Shown here: piece after piece, positions 52,158-60,640 of the stretch
Layout: every line of letters begins with the position of its first letter
Position numbering within the stretch: the stretch's first letter is position 1
Assembly: GCA_965237575.1 (NCBI GenBank)
Contig: CBDEGI010000004.1
Coordinates: forward strand, 1,116,001 to 1,180,000
DNA length: 64,000 nucleotides
Reading direction: 5' to 3'
Origin: JAKZVK01 sp965237575
GTDB lineage: Bacteria; Acidobacteriota; Terriglobia; Bryobacterales; UBA6623
Notes under the pieces: model-generated
The model's database searches: none
What the model was told of the DNA's origin: nothing
What the model saw: the letters and a program-made list of their open reading frames with translations, nothing else
Translations under genes and position numbers: made by a program

Positions 52158-53546
52158 CTAGCGTGCTGAGCTCATCTGCTTTTCTGGCAAGGGCACGGGG
52201 ACGAATTCCTTCCTTAGTTCGCCCGTGGCGGGGTCGAAAAGTCGAATGCGTCCGTCGAACCCGGCCGCGAGCAGTTCCTTCCCGTCCGGCCGGAAGGCCA
52301 AGACGAACGTGCCTGCCGCGGGAACCTCGCAGGTCGCCACCAGATCGCCCGTTTCTGTGTTGTAGATCGGCACTTCTTCGGCAATGCCGCCGATCGCGGC
52401 GCGACTGCCGTCGGCGTTGAAGGCCAGCGAGTGAATCGGCCCCGGGAGTTCGTCGAACTTGCGAACCAAGGTCGAATCGTCGGCGATCTTGAGCGCGCGC
52501 GGCCGGTCCATCATGTAGAGGTAGGGCACACGATCGCTGCCTCCGATGAGAACGTGGTCCCGCCGGGGGTGGCGCGCGATGGCGAAGAGTTGCTCGCGCA
52601 GGAAATTGACGTTTTCAATAAACGCACCGCTGGTGGCGTCGGCGAGCTTGGCGGCACGGTCTCGACCGACGGTGACGATGCGCTTGCCGTCGACGTCAAA
52701 GACACTGTCGAGCACCCAGTCTTCGTGGTAGCCGGCTTTGAACATCTCTTTCCCGGTCCCCACCTCGATCACACGAACGCTGTTGTCGGCCCCGCCGATC
52801 GCGACGAGCTTGCCGTCCGGCGAGAGCGCACCGCCAAAGAGGGTGTCGTTGGTGATCATCAGCGAGCGCACCTGCTTCTTCGATGCTACGTCCCAAACCT
52901 GGATCTCGCCGAAGCGCGCCGGGGTCCCGCCGACGGCGACCAGGGTCTTGCCGTCAGAGGTGAATTCGATGGAATGGATGCGGTCGGAGCGGCCCAGTAG
53001 GCGTGCTTCGATCTTTGATCCATCGGTACTGTGGAAGAGAATTTCGCGGTAGCCTCCGACCGCCAGCACAGAGCCATCGGGCGCGTAGGTCGCAGCGGTA
53101 ACGACCGGCGGTAGATTGTACGTGGGCGGCTCGGTTGGCACTTCGGGCGCGCGGGCCGACGCGGGCGTGTCATCGTCGGCGCCGGCTTTGACCCAGCGGC
53201 GGAAGAGATCGATTTCGGCGTCGGCCAGCGGGTCCTGCCCCATCGGCATGCGCGGTTCCTGCTTGCCGGTCAGGCGCGCGACGAGCGAGCTGTCGTCGGG
53301 CGAGGCGGTGTTGAAGACGGGGCCTTTCAGGCCGCCGGATTTGATGGCTTCATGCGTCGTCAAATCGAGGCCGCCCATCTTGTTGGCGGGCTGGTGGCAG
53401 CCCTGGCAGGAGCGCTGAATGACCGGACGGACATCGTTGTAGTAGCTGACGGCGGCGTCCTCGGCTTGGAGGGTAGCGGTTGTGACCAGGGCGGCTGCGG
53501 CAAGTGCCGCCAGCGTCGGGAGGTGCGGCGCGGTTTTCCGTGTCAT
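52158..53546 (-). CDS. Exported cytochrome c-like/WD40 fusion (cassette)
   Basis: This 462-residue protein starts at ATG 53546 (MTRKTAPHLPTLAALAAAAL, signal peptide). An N-terminal planctomycete-type cytochrome segment has the heme motif CQGCHQPANKMGG and a distal RMPMGQDPLADAE. Seven WD40-like blades follow: TAATYAPDGSVLAVGGYREI, RIHSIEFTSDGKTLVAVGGT, TLFGGALSPDGKLVAIGGAD, WVLDSVFDVDGKRIVTVGRD and so on to FDGRIRLFDPATGELRK. It leads the three-gene cassette. The role is inferred to be electron transfer or scaffolding. Confidence 0.9.
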   Translation of the reverse strand: MTRKTAPHLPTLAALAAAALVTTATLQAEDAAVSYYNDVRPVIQRSCQGCHQPANKMGGLDLTTHEAIKSGGLKGPVFNTASPDDSSLVARLTGKQEPRMPMGQDPLADAEIDLFRRWVKAGADDDTPASARAPEVPTEPPTYNLPPVVTAATYAPDGSVLAVGGYREILFHSTDGSKIEARLLGRSDRIHSIEFTSDGKTLVAVGGTPARFGEIQVWDVASKKQVRSLMITNDTLFGGALSPDGKLVAIGGADNSVRVIEVGTGKEMFKAGYHEDWVLDSVFDVDGKRIVTVGRDRAAKLADATSGAFIENVNFLREQLFAIARHPRRDHVLIGGSDRVPYLYMMDRPRALKIADDSTLVRKFDELPGPIHSLAFNADGSRAAIGGIAEEVPIYNTETGDLVATCEVPAAGTFVLAFRPDGKELLAAGFDGRIRLFDPATGELRKEFVPVPLPEKQMSSAR

Positions 53547-53619
53547 ACGGGTACCCGGATGGGATTCAGTTGGCTCTTGCATTATATCCCGAAGGTGCGG
53601 TTATGGAGATCCCAGCCGC

Positions 53620-54603
53620 CTACCTGGTGATGACGACGAGCTTCCCCTCGGCGCGGTTCTCTTCCATGAAGCGATGGGCTTCGACGATCTCGTCCAGCCT
53701 AAAAACTCGCCCGACTTTAACGCGGCTGTGCCCGGCTTCGACCTCGCTGACGAACTGCTGAAGCGGAGTCCTCACAAAATCCTCGGTACCGCCAGCGTAC
53801 GTTGTCAGGCAGACGGAGGTCGGAATGGCTTCCATCGGCGCGAAATGCTCGAAGTCCCATTTGTCGCCGACCATCCCGGTCATGCAGACGACGCCGTGAC
53901 GCTTGGCGGCCTGGAGCGAGTCGAGCAGCGTCGTCGTCCCAACGAGCTCCAGAACGTAGTCGACTCCATCGGGAAACGTGTGTCGGACCTCCTCGGCGAT
54001 GCTGCCGGTGTCGACGAAAACAACATCCGCACCGTTGTCGCGCAGGAGCTGTCCACGTTCCGGACGACGACTCGTCGCTGCGACAGTGACACCGTGTTTT
54101 CGCGCCAGAACCGCCGCCGCCAGTCCCACGGAGGTCGTGCCACCGCGAATGAGGAGGGTCTGGCCGGATCGCACCTGGAGAGAGGTGTGGAGGGAGCCCC
54201 ACGCAGTCTGGATCATCTCGGGAAGCGCACCGAGCGTTGGCCAGTCAAGCGTCGTTTCGAGCGTTTGCACCTGCCTCGCCGGAACGCAGGTGTACTCGGC
54301 GTAGGAACCGTCGAACTTTCGGCCCATACCTCCCATAGCGGTGGCCACGGTCTGGCCCGGCGACAACTCGGTGCCCGGAGCGGCCACGACCTCCCCCACC
54401 GCCTCGATCCCGAGAATACGCGGGAGCGTGACCGAGGGCGAGTGGCCTTGCCGAGTGAACAGCTCGGAGCGGTTGAGCCCGAAGGCGCGGATCCGGATCA
54501 GCACCCAGCCCGGCTTCGGTTCCGGTACCGGCCGTTCCTGGAGGCTCAGAACCTCTGGCGGCCCCGGCCGTTCGATGACGACAGCTTTCATGCTCGTGCG
54601 CAT
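53620..54603 (-). CDS. NADPH:quinone oxidoreductase family (medium-chain dehydrogenase) protein
   Basis: This 327-residue protein starts at ATG 54603 behind GAGGAGG. It begins SMKAVVIERPGPPEVLSLQE, has FGLNRSELFTRQGHSPSVTL and PRILGIEAVGEVVAAPGTEL, and no structural or catalytic Cys/His pattern of zinc alcohol dehydrogenases. The nucleotide site is LLIRGGTTSVGLAAAVLARK (about 150-169). It therefore fits the zinc-free quinone oxidoreductase/alkene reductase type. Its N-terminal half and upstream region are repeated as a truncated copy at 58213-58773. Confidence 0.88.
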   Translation of the reverse strand: MRTSMKAVVIERPGPPEVLSLQERPVPEPKPGWVLIRIRAFGLNRSELFTRQGHSPSVTLPRILGIEAVGEVVAAPGTELSPGQTVATAMGGMGRKFDGSYAEYTCVPARQVQTLETTLDWPTLGALPEMIQTAWGSLHTSLQVRSGQTLLIRGGTTSVGLAAAVLARKHGVTVAATSRRPERGQLLRDNGADVVFVDTGSIAEEVRHTFPDGVDYVLELVGTTTLLDSLQAAKRHGVVCMTGMVGDKWDFEHFAPMEAIPTSVCLTTYAGGTEDFVRTPLQQFVSEVEAGHSRVKVGRVFRLDEIVEAHRFMEENRAEGKLVVITR

Positions 54604-54753
54604 GGTCGGCCCTCCTCAGTCGACGTGGCGGTAACGCGTGTTCTGTGACATGGATCGGCTTCTTATTCTCGGGTTGACGCATTGCGACGCGGTGAAAAAC
54701 GGGAGAACGGAGCGGGCTCTCCATACCCACGCCCGTGCTCCGCAGGGATCAAG
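54191..54753. repeat. Direct repeat (segmental duplication), copy 1
   Basis: It covers the 5' part of the quinone oxidoreductase gene and about 150 bases in front of it. Copy 2 lies at 58213-58773 in the same orientation with small differences. Together they bracket the genes at 55.2-58.1 kb. Confidence 0.85.
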
Positions 54754-55235
54754 TACCGATGGGGTATTTTGCTCGCCCAAACGACATTGTGTCAAGGCGA
54801 ATCGGGCAGTTCCGATTTCAGTACCCAGCCAGCGCGATTGTACACCCCCAGCCGCCGAAACACAAAGATGTAGCCGGATGAGAGCGTGCCCGGCGAGTGT
54901 CGCAATCTTTAGGCGAAAGGCGACAGCTCTGTAGCAGGCTTCAATCGGAGCGTCGTGATTGGATGCGGGCCGGGTGGAAGGATCGGAGGAAGGTCAAGAT
55001 TTGAGGAGACATTGGCAGCCGATAACATACTTTATCGTCTAGTAAAAACAAGGCCGAAGACGACGCTGGGACGGACCGCTGACACCCCCCTACATATAGG
55101 GGGTCAGCACTGGATTGCTGGGCGAAAGGCTTCTAAGTGCTATATATATCGCCGGCGCGAACACATGAGCGGCTAGGAGCTGAGAAGCGGGGGAGGCGAC
55201 GAATTCTAGAATCGATCCCCCGCTGGCTCCCGGTC
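54754..55235. terminator. Gene-poor gap with hairpins, possible terminator
   Basis: No gene was found in about 480 bases. AGCGGGGGA (55186-55194) pairs with TCCCCCGCT (55216-55224), just past the stop of the minus-strand gene at 55236, so it may end that transcript. TGACACCCCCC...GGGGGTCA at 55080-55106 is a second hairpin. TATATATA lies at 55139-55148. The left part is not similar to anything else in the window. Confidence 0.5.
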
Positions 55236-55553
55236 CTACAGTTGTTGACAGTATTCTACGACGTTCTGAAGTGTCCTCAGTGGGACGATCTTGGTCGCAT
55301 TGAACCTCCCTACGCCGGATGCAACCATGAGATCCTGGATCGAATGTGCGTTCTCTGCCTCCACGATCCACACGAAAGTGTGTTCGAGTCCGGAGTGCCA
55401 CGCCGAGACCAACTTGACGTCATGCTCGGCCGACATCTCTTCAAAGCCCGCCGCAGCCTCCAGTAGCAGCTTTCTATTCCCTTCGTGGAATAACGGACAC
55501 GTCTCGGCGGTATGAGTACCGTAGATTCCGTAGTAATCGACTCTCTTTGCCAT
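55236..55553 (-). CDS. Small conserved hypothetical protein (DUF3303-like)
   Basis: This 105-residue protein starts at ATG 55553 behind GGAG. It opens MAKRVDYYGIYGTHTAETCP and contains LVSAWHSGLEHTFVWIVEAE, the alpha/beta pattern of small ferredoxin-like barrel proteins of the DUF3303 or muconolactone-isomerase type. It lies four bases after the stop of the ABM gene and so is in the same operon. The function is unknown. Confidence 0.65.
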   Translation of the reverse strand: MAKRVDYYGIYGTHTAETCPLFHEGNRKLLLEAAAGFEEMSAEHDVKLVSAWHSGLEHTFVWIVEAENAHSIQDLMVASGVGRFNATKIVPLRTLQNVVEYCQQL

Positions 55554-55557
55554 TTCT

Positions 55558-56166
55558 CTACTCCTTTTCGTTGGGACGCCGCGCCTTCCCGGCGCTAGAC
55601 CCCGTGTACAGCCAGCGCTCAAAGAGGCGGGTCAACCTGGGTAACAAGATGTACACGGCTGTTGGAACGGTGACTGCGGTTATCACTAGAACCGAAGCCA
55701 CTTGCGACATCTCGAACGGTAGCCGGGATAGCAGGGTCGACATCACGAGCACGGTTGGAAAGACTGCGATCCAGACGACGAACGCGGTCTTATACCTGGG
55801 TGCCGTCTTGGTGTGACCATCCCCTGGTAGCGTGAACCACGTCTCTAATCCGTTTAGTGTCGTGATCACCGGACTGTCCGCCAGTGCCTCCATGCCCTCG
55901 ACCCATTGGCGCCGCTCCTCGGATCGCGACCAACGTTCCTTGGCCTCTCGGTTCTCGAAGTGGAGCGTAACCCTGTACTCGGGCCGATCGGGATCCCTCG
56001 GACGCATGACCTCTTCTCCCTTGAACCCGGGGAAGCGCCTAGTCTCTTCCAAGAGGCTGGCCTGTAGGGTCTCGTAAGCGGTCTCGCATCCGGGCCTGAC
56101 GCTCAGGACAAGCGAGGTGCGGTCCGGATCCTGATTCTGCGAGTTGGGTGCCTCTTGCTCGTTCAT
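55558..56166 (-). CDS. Antibiotic biosynthesis monooxygenase (ABM)-like membrane protein
   Basis: This is a 202-residue protein. The N-terminal about 115 residues fit the ABM fold: SLVLSVRPGCETAYETLQAS, FKGEEVMRPRDPDRPEYRVT and LHFENREAKERWSRSEERRQ. Two membrane segments follow (KTAFVVWIAVFPTVLVMSTL and ASVLVITAVTVPTAVYILLP), and the tail is basic. Proteins with this order are widespread and of unknown function. It is second in a minus-strand operon after the MOSC-reductase gene (about 110 bases away). Confidence 0.85.
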   Translation of the reverse strand: MNEQEAPNSQNQDPDRTSLVLSVRPGCETAYETLQASLLEETRRFPGFKGEEVMRPRDPDRPEYRVTLHFENREAKERWSRSEERRQWVEGMEALADSPVITTLNGLETWFTLPGDGHTKTAPRYKTAFVVWIAVFPTVLVMSTLLSRLPFEMSQVASVLVITAVTVPTAVYILLPRLTRLFERWLYTGSSAGKARRPNEKE

Positions 56167-56276
56167 AACCAAAGCTTTCTAGTCGGTAAAACACTCCACG
56201 CTTGCCGTATACACTACCACTTCCCATCCCGCCTTCGCCGAGCTGGACCGGCTGGAACGGATTCTGAGGCCCCTCC

Positions 56277-58093
56277 TTAGACATCGATCACGACGTCCGT
56301 CTTCGGCTTAGCGCAACAAATGAGTACGTGTCCCGGATCGGGCAGATCAATCGGATCGCAAACGTACGCCACCTCACCGCGAATCAGTGGAACACTGCAG
56401 GTATGACAGATGCCGGCGCGGCAACTGAACGTCCACCTCACCGCGAATCAGTGGAACACTGCAGGTATGACAGATGCCGGCGCGGCAACTGAAGTCCGGG
56501 AAGTCCTTGGGCCTCGGCAAGCTCGAGGACGTTACCGAACTCCGAACTCCAGCGGACATTCGTCTCAGACCGTGCGAATGAGACCTTCCAGTCGGCGCCG
56601 GCGGACTCGGATTGCCGACTCTTGCGGCCCCTGCTCAGGTCCGTCGCAGGCCCAAAGAACTCGTAGTGAATACGCGCAGGAGGCACTCCCCAGGACTCCA
56701 GGTCGCGGAACAACTCCTGCATAAACGGCGTCGGTCCGCACAAGTAGAAGTCATAGGCTGCGGGAGGAAGAATCTCCTTCAACAGCTCAACAGTGATCCG
56801 CCCTTGCGAGTCGAAGTCTCGGCCCACGACGTCCTCAGGCGTCGGCTGGCTGTAAGCGAAGTGAAGCCGGATGCTCTCATGCTCCGCGGCCAACTTCTGC
56901 ACTTCTTCCCGCAGCGCATGCTCCCGCCCGTTTCGTGCGCCATGGACAAACCAGACCGGGCGTGCGCCGTCCTCTTCAGCAACCGCAGCCAGCATGCTCA
57001 CTAAGGGCGTCAGCCCCACGCCGGCGCTGAGCAAGACGATCGGGGAGTTGGTTCTTGGGTCGAGGAAGAACTTTCCACGCGGCGCCTTGATGCTCAGCTC
57101 GTCGCCCGCATCCACGTGATCGTGCAGGTGTGACGAACCGATTCCCGCGCGCGCCTCGCGGATGCCGGGAGGGGGAGCCAGCTTTTTTACGGTGATTCGA
57201 TAGGCATCCCTTCGGGTCGGACTGCTTGAGATGGAGTAGGTGCGGGTGACCGGCTTCCCTTGGCTCTTAACCCGAAGCCTTAGCGTCAAATACTGCCCGG
57301 GCAAGAATGGCGGCAGCTGCTTCCCATCTCTCGGCCGGAGGTGGAACGAGGCGATATTCTCGCTTTCCTTGACCTTTCCGCCGACTAAGAAGGGTCGATA
57401 TCCCTGCCAACCGTCCGAGGTTACGACTGGGCGCACTCTTCCGAGGACGTCTTCCAGGTATTTGCGCCAGGCCTCTCCGAGGTCGCGTGACCGCAGCAGG
57501 CGCTCGAGCTTTTCCGGATCGTGTGAGTCGAAAAGATAGGCGCGAATGAACTCGGCGATGGTGACCGAATCCTGGTCGGTCTCAATCAACTCCAGCTGGT
57601 CACCGGAGCGGAGATCTCCCTCTTCCAGCACGCGAAAGTAGAAGCCCATTCGACCGCTCTGTTGAAATCGGGCAGGAAAATCGTCTCCCGCCTGCATGCG
57701 GAGAGCCAGTTTGTAGCAGGGTATCCGTGGCTGCGTGACCTGCAGCTTCAGGTTGCCGGTTCGAAAAATGTCCCCAACGCGTACGTCTTCTTCACTTAGT
57801 CCCTGGACAGTCAAGTTCTCGCCAAACTGGCCGAGGGGGAACTCCTTACGCCCCAGTTCGTTTTGCCAGAAGGAGTAGTGCTCGACCGGGTAGGCGTAAA
57901 TCGCCATGTCACGTCCACCGTGAACTCGCCGGTCCGCCTGATCGTCCCCGTCGATGTTCAGCTTTCGGACTCTGACTGGCCCATCGAGCGGGACCTTAAG
58001 GATCCCTGTCGTCACCGTACTGCCACGATATGGGACCTCCTTCACCTCGGATACATTTACGGACAAGATCTCTGCGCGGGTTTTTTGCCTCAT
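56277..58093 (-). pseudogene. MOSC / ferredoxin reductase / 2Fe-2S ferredoxin fusion with damaged C-terminus
   Basis: From ATG 58093 an uninterrupted frame runs about 535 residues: an N-terminal MOSC domain (DGDDQADRRVHGGRDMAIYA, FRTGNLKLQVTQPRIPCYKL), then a flavin/NAD reductase (SFHLRPRDGKQLPPFLPGQY, VLLSAGVGLTPLVSMLAAVA, YDFYLCGPTPFMQELFRDLE). The ferredoxin end, DFSCRAGICHTCSVPLIRGE and later DPGHVLICCAKPKTDVVIDV, is in another frame. Two lesions explain this: one extra base in the GGG at 56498-56500 and a 64-bp tandem duplication (56369-56429 / 56433-56493). Without them the protein has 583 residues and a complete C-x4-C-x2-C...C cluster site. Confidence 0.85.
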
Positions 58094-58129
58094 GTTAAGT
58101 CCCTTCGAATCGACTCCGGAGCGGAGCGG

Positions 58130-58624
58130 TCAGTCATGCATGGTCGCGTCACTTTGAGCCAGCACGCGTGGCGGTGAGGTCTCTGCTCCAAGATCCGCCG
58201 CCTCGCCAGCGTAGGGAGCCCCTTCGGTCTGGATCATCTCGGGAAGCGCAGCGAGCGTTGGCCAGTCAAGCGTCGTTTCGAGCGTTTGCACCTGCCTCGC
58301 CGGAACGCAGGTGTACTCGGCGTAGGAACCGTCGAACTTTCGGCCCATACCTCCCATAGCGGTGGCCACGGTCTGGCCCGGCGACAACTCGGTGCCCGGA
58401 GCGGCCACGACCTCCCCCACCGCCTCGATCCCGAGAATACGCGGGAGCGTGACCGAGGGCGAGTGGCCTTGCCGAGTGAACAGCTCGGAGCGGTTGAGCC
58501 CGAAGGCTCGGACCCTGATCAGCACCCAGCCCGGCTTCGGCTGCGGCACCGGCCGTTCCTGGAGCGTTAGCACCTCGGGCGGTCCGGGGCGTTCGACGAC
58601 GACAGCTTTCATGCTCGTGCGCAT
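58130..58624 (-). pseudogene. Truncated copy of the quinone oxidoreductase gene
   Basis: The first 133 codons repeat the gene at 53620-54603 almost exactly (SMKAVVVERPGPPEVLTLQE to WPTLAALPEMIQTEG); the rest is unrelated sequence. The nucleotide-binding half is missing, so it cannot be active. It has the same GAGGAGG site and upstream sequence as the full copy. It is copy 2 of a 560-bp direct repeat. Confidence 0.9.
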
Positions 58625-58773
58625 GGTCGGCCCTCCTCAGTCGACGCGGAGGTAACGCGTGTTCTGTGACATGGATTGGCTCCTTATTCTAGGGTTGACG
58701 CATCGCGACGCGGTGAAAAACGGGAGACGGAGCGGGCTCTCCATACCCACGCCCGTGCTCCGCAGGGATCAAG
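58213..58773. repeat. Direct repeat (segmental duplication), copy 2
   Basis: It matches 54191-54753 in the same orientation with scattered substitutions and one- or two-base indels, so it is not a copy made by assembly alone. It ends at CGCAGGGATCAAG in both places. Confidence 0.85.
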
Positions 58774-59257
58774 AGGTCTTGTTGAACATGTAGCGGGAGA
58801 TCTTCCAGACGCCGTCCTTCTTCTGGAAAACAAAGAGCTCGCGATTCTCCTCAGGAGCGGACGTGCCGTCGGCGAGGACGGTCACCGTCCCCTTCGAGCC
58901 AGTGCGGGCAAAGGCGATTGAGCCGTCGGCGACGATCTCCTCTACAGTGAAGGCGATGTTCAGCTTGATCGTGGTGAAGACGTGTTCGTAGGCCGCACGC
59001 ACGCTCTCGATACCCACCGCGGTGGGTGCCGCCGAGGGCATGAAGACCCCGTCATCGGCGTAGAGTTCGATCACGGCGTCGACGTCCGAGGTGTTGAGCG
59101 CCCCTTCATAGCGGTCGAGGAGCGTTTGGAGATCTTGTCGGTCTTGATTCGTCATGTTCTTGGGATCTCCCTTAGTGGTCGAAGTGCCGCCGGCGCATGC
59201 GTGCCCTCCGACGGCGATGAGTAAGACTGTGAGTAGCAGTGAAGTGGTGAGCCTCAT
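58769..59257 (-). CDS. SnoaL/NTF2-like protein, exported
   Basis: This 162-residue protein starts at ATG 59257 behind AGGAGG. MRLTTSLLLTVLLIAVGGHA is followed by CAGG, so it may be a lipoprotein with a non-standard lipobox. The mature part (DLQTLLDRYEGALNTSDVDA, VIELYADDGVFMPSAAPTAV) is the SnoaL-like/calcium-calmodulin kinase association fold that often serves as a ketosteroid-isomerase-like cup. The ligand is unknown. Its upstream region has been scrambled together with a MITE-B copy. Confidence 0.85.
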   Translation of the reverse strand: MRLTTSLLLTVLLIAVGGHACAGGTSTTKGDPKNMTNQDRQDLQTLLDRYEGALNTSDVDAVIELYADDGVFMPSAAPTAVGIESVRAAYEHVFTTIKLNIAFTVEEIVADGSIAFARTGSKGTVTVLADGTSAPEENRELFVFQKKDGVWKISRYMFNKTS

Positions 59258-59304
59258 GGCATTTTTCCTCCTGTTTGTCTCTGAGGGTAAGATATTTCCT
59301 GGGA

Positions 59305-59717
59305 ATGGGGTATCCACTTGATCTCAGGTACCCAGCCCCTAGGCGTTGTGCGTTTGGTCGATGTTCTTGGGATCTCCCTTCCATGGACGGCGATGAGTAA
59401 GACTGTGAGTAGCAGTGAAGTGGTGAGCCTCATGGCACTCCTGGGAATGGGGTATCCACTTGACTCAGGTAGCCCCTAGGCGTTGTGGTTTGGTCGATCC
59501 ATGGACGCCAGCACACTGCACCCAGAATGCACCCTGGGGCGCACGCCGGTCTGCAGGCAATTGGGCCACGAGGCTGCGTTTCGGGCCGATCAAGGATTAC
59601 GCACGCGCCATGGCCATCGCAGGCTTGGAAACGTGGTGCTATCGGCAAGCCTTTCCGGGGGCCGCCAATGGCCAACCACAGTATGTTGTGGTCACCTGAG
59701 TCAAATGGATACCCCAC
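59305..59717. mobile_element. MITE-B copy 2, with a scrambled duplicated left part
   Basis: A complete 272-bp copy lies at 59446-59717. In front of it (59305-59445) lies a mosaic: the left tip of MITE-B again, then a piece of the SnoaL gene (GTTCTTGGGATCTCCCTT), eight bases of the MITE (CCATGGAC), and the stretch GGCGATGAGTAAGACTGTGA and on that is also at 59213-59262. The outer flanks share TTCCTGGGA (59296-59304 and 59718-59726), the true target duplication. Confidence 0.88.
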
Positions 59718-59773
59718 TTCCTGGGATAGGGTCAACGCGGGCTCACGCCCGCGGCTCCGAGCAGCTCAATCCG

Positions 59774-60517
59774 CTATCCCTTGCGAGGCGGCCGGCTCGG
59801 GCGCATCTCGACACGGCTGATCAGACTGCGCGGCGGCGTCCGTAACAGGTGCACGACCATCTCGCCGATGTGCTCGGGGGAGATCTTCCAGTCGGTGGGC
59901 GGGGCGTCCGGACTCGAGAACCTCGTGTCGACGCTGCCAGGCATGATCGTGCTCACGCGAATGTTGTGATGGCGCAGATCGAGCATGGCGGCCTCGGTGA
60001 ATCCGGCCAGGCCGAACTTCGAAGCGTTGTAAGCGGACCCGCCCGCGAAGACGTGCTTACCGGCGAGGCTGCCGATGTTGATGATGAACCCTCCGCCGCC
60101 GGCTCGCATAAGGGGAACCGCCTCGTGACAACAGTAGAACGGGCCGTTGAGGTTGGTCTCGATGATCGTCCGCCACTGCTCAGGCGTTATCTCGTCGACA
60201 GGCGCCGCTCCCCCGACGCCGGCGTTATTGACCAAGACGTCGAGACGGCCGAAGGTCTCGCGGACGAACCCGAAGAACTGCTCGACGTCCTCGAATCGTC
60301 TCACGTCGCAGACCCGGCCTTCGACCCGGCCTCCGGCGCTGCCTCCGGAGCGGACGTGCGGCTTCATCCGTCCCACAGCCTGCTCAACACTGGAAGCGTC
60401 ACGGCCGCAAATCACGACCGACGCACCCTGCTCCAACAGCGCCTGAGCGACGGCTGCGCCAATCCCGCGGGCGCCTCCGGTGACGACCGCAACCTGCCCT
60501 TCAAGGTCCGTGCTCAT
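59774..60517 (-). CDS. Short-chain dehydrogenase/reductase
   Basis: This 247-residue classical SDR has the TGGARGIG nucleotide motif (13-20), DVLVNNAGVGG with NNAG at 97-100, and the catalytic residues Ser150, Tyr163 and Lys167 in FIINIGSLAG and SAYNASKFGLAGF. It is cytoplasmic. The last helix (RSLISRVEMRPSRPPRKG) is the normal SDR end. Substrate and cofactor choice are unknown, although the Arg in ICGRDASS suggests NADP(H). It is divergent from the GAF-like gene. Confidence 0.9.
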   Translation of the reverse strand: MSTDLEGQVAVVTGGARGIGAAVAQALLEQGASVVICGRDASSVEQAVGRMKPHVRSGGSAGGRVEGRVCDVRRFEDVEQFFGFVRETFGRLDVLVNNAGVGGAAPVDEITPEQWRTIIETNLNGPFYCCHEAVPLMRAGGGGFIINIGSLAGKHVFAGGSAYNASKFGLAGFTEAAMLDLRHHNIRVSTIMPGSVDTRFSSPDAPPTDWKISPEHIGEMVVHLLRTPPRSLISRVEMRPSRPPRKG

Positions 60518-60640
60518 GCGTTACCCACCTCGTCCGGAACGGCTGGGGTTCCGACTACCCTACGCTACAATAACAATCGTTCGCGCCCCGGGGAACCGGA
60601 ACGGGGAACCGGACCGGGGGCGCCGGCAGGGGCAAACGGA

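Noticed and set aside
59849..60640. Long N-terminal extension of the GAF-like ORF
   Set aside because: It is antisense to the SDR gene; the ATG at 60641 gives a sensible protein.
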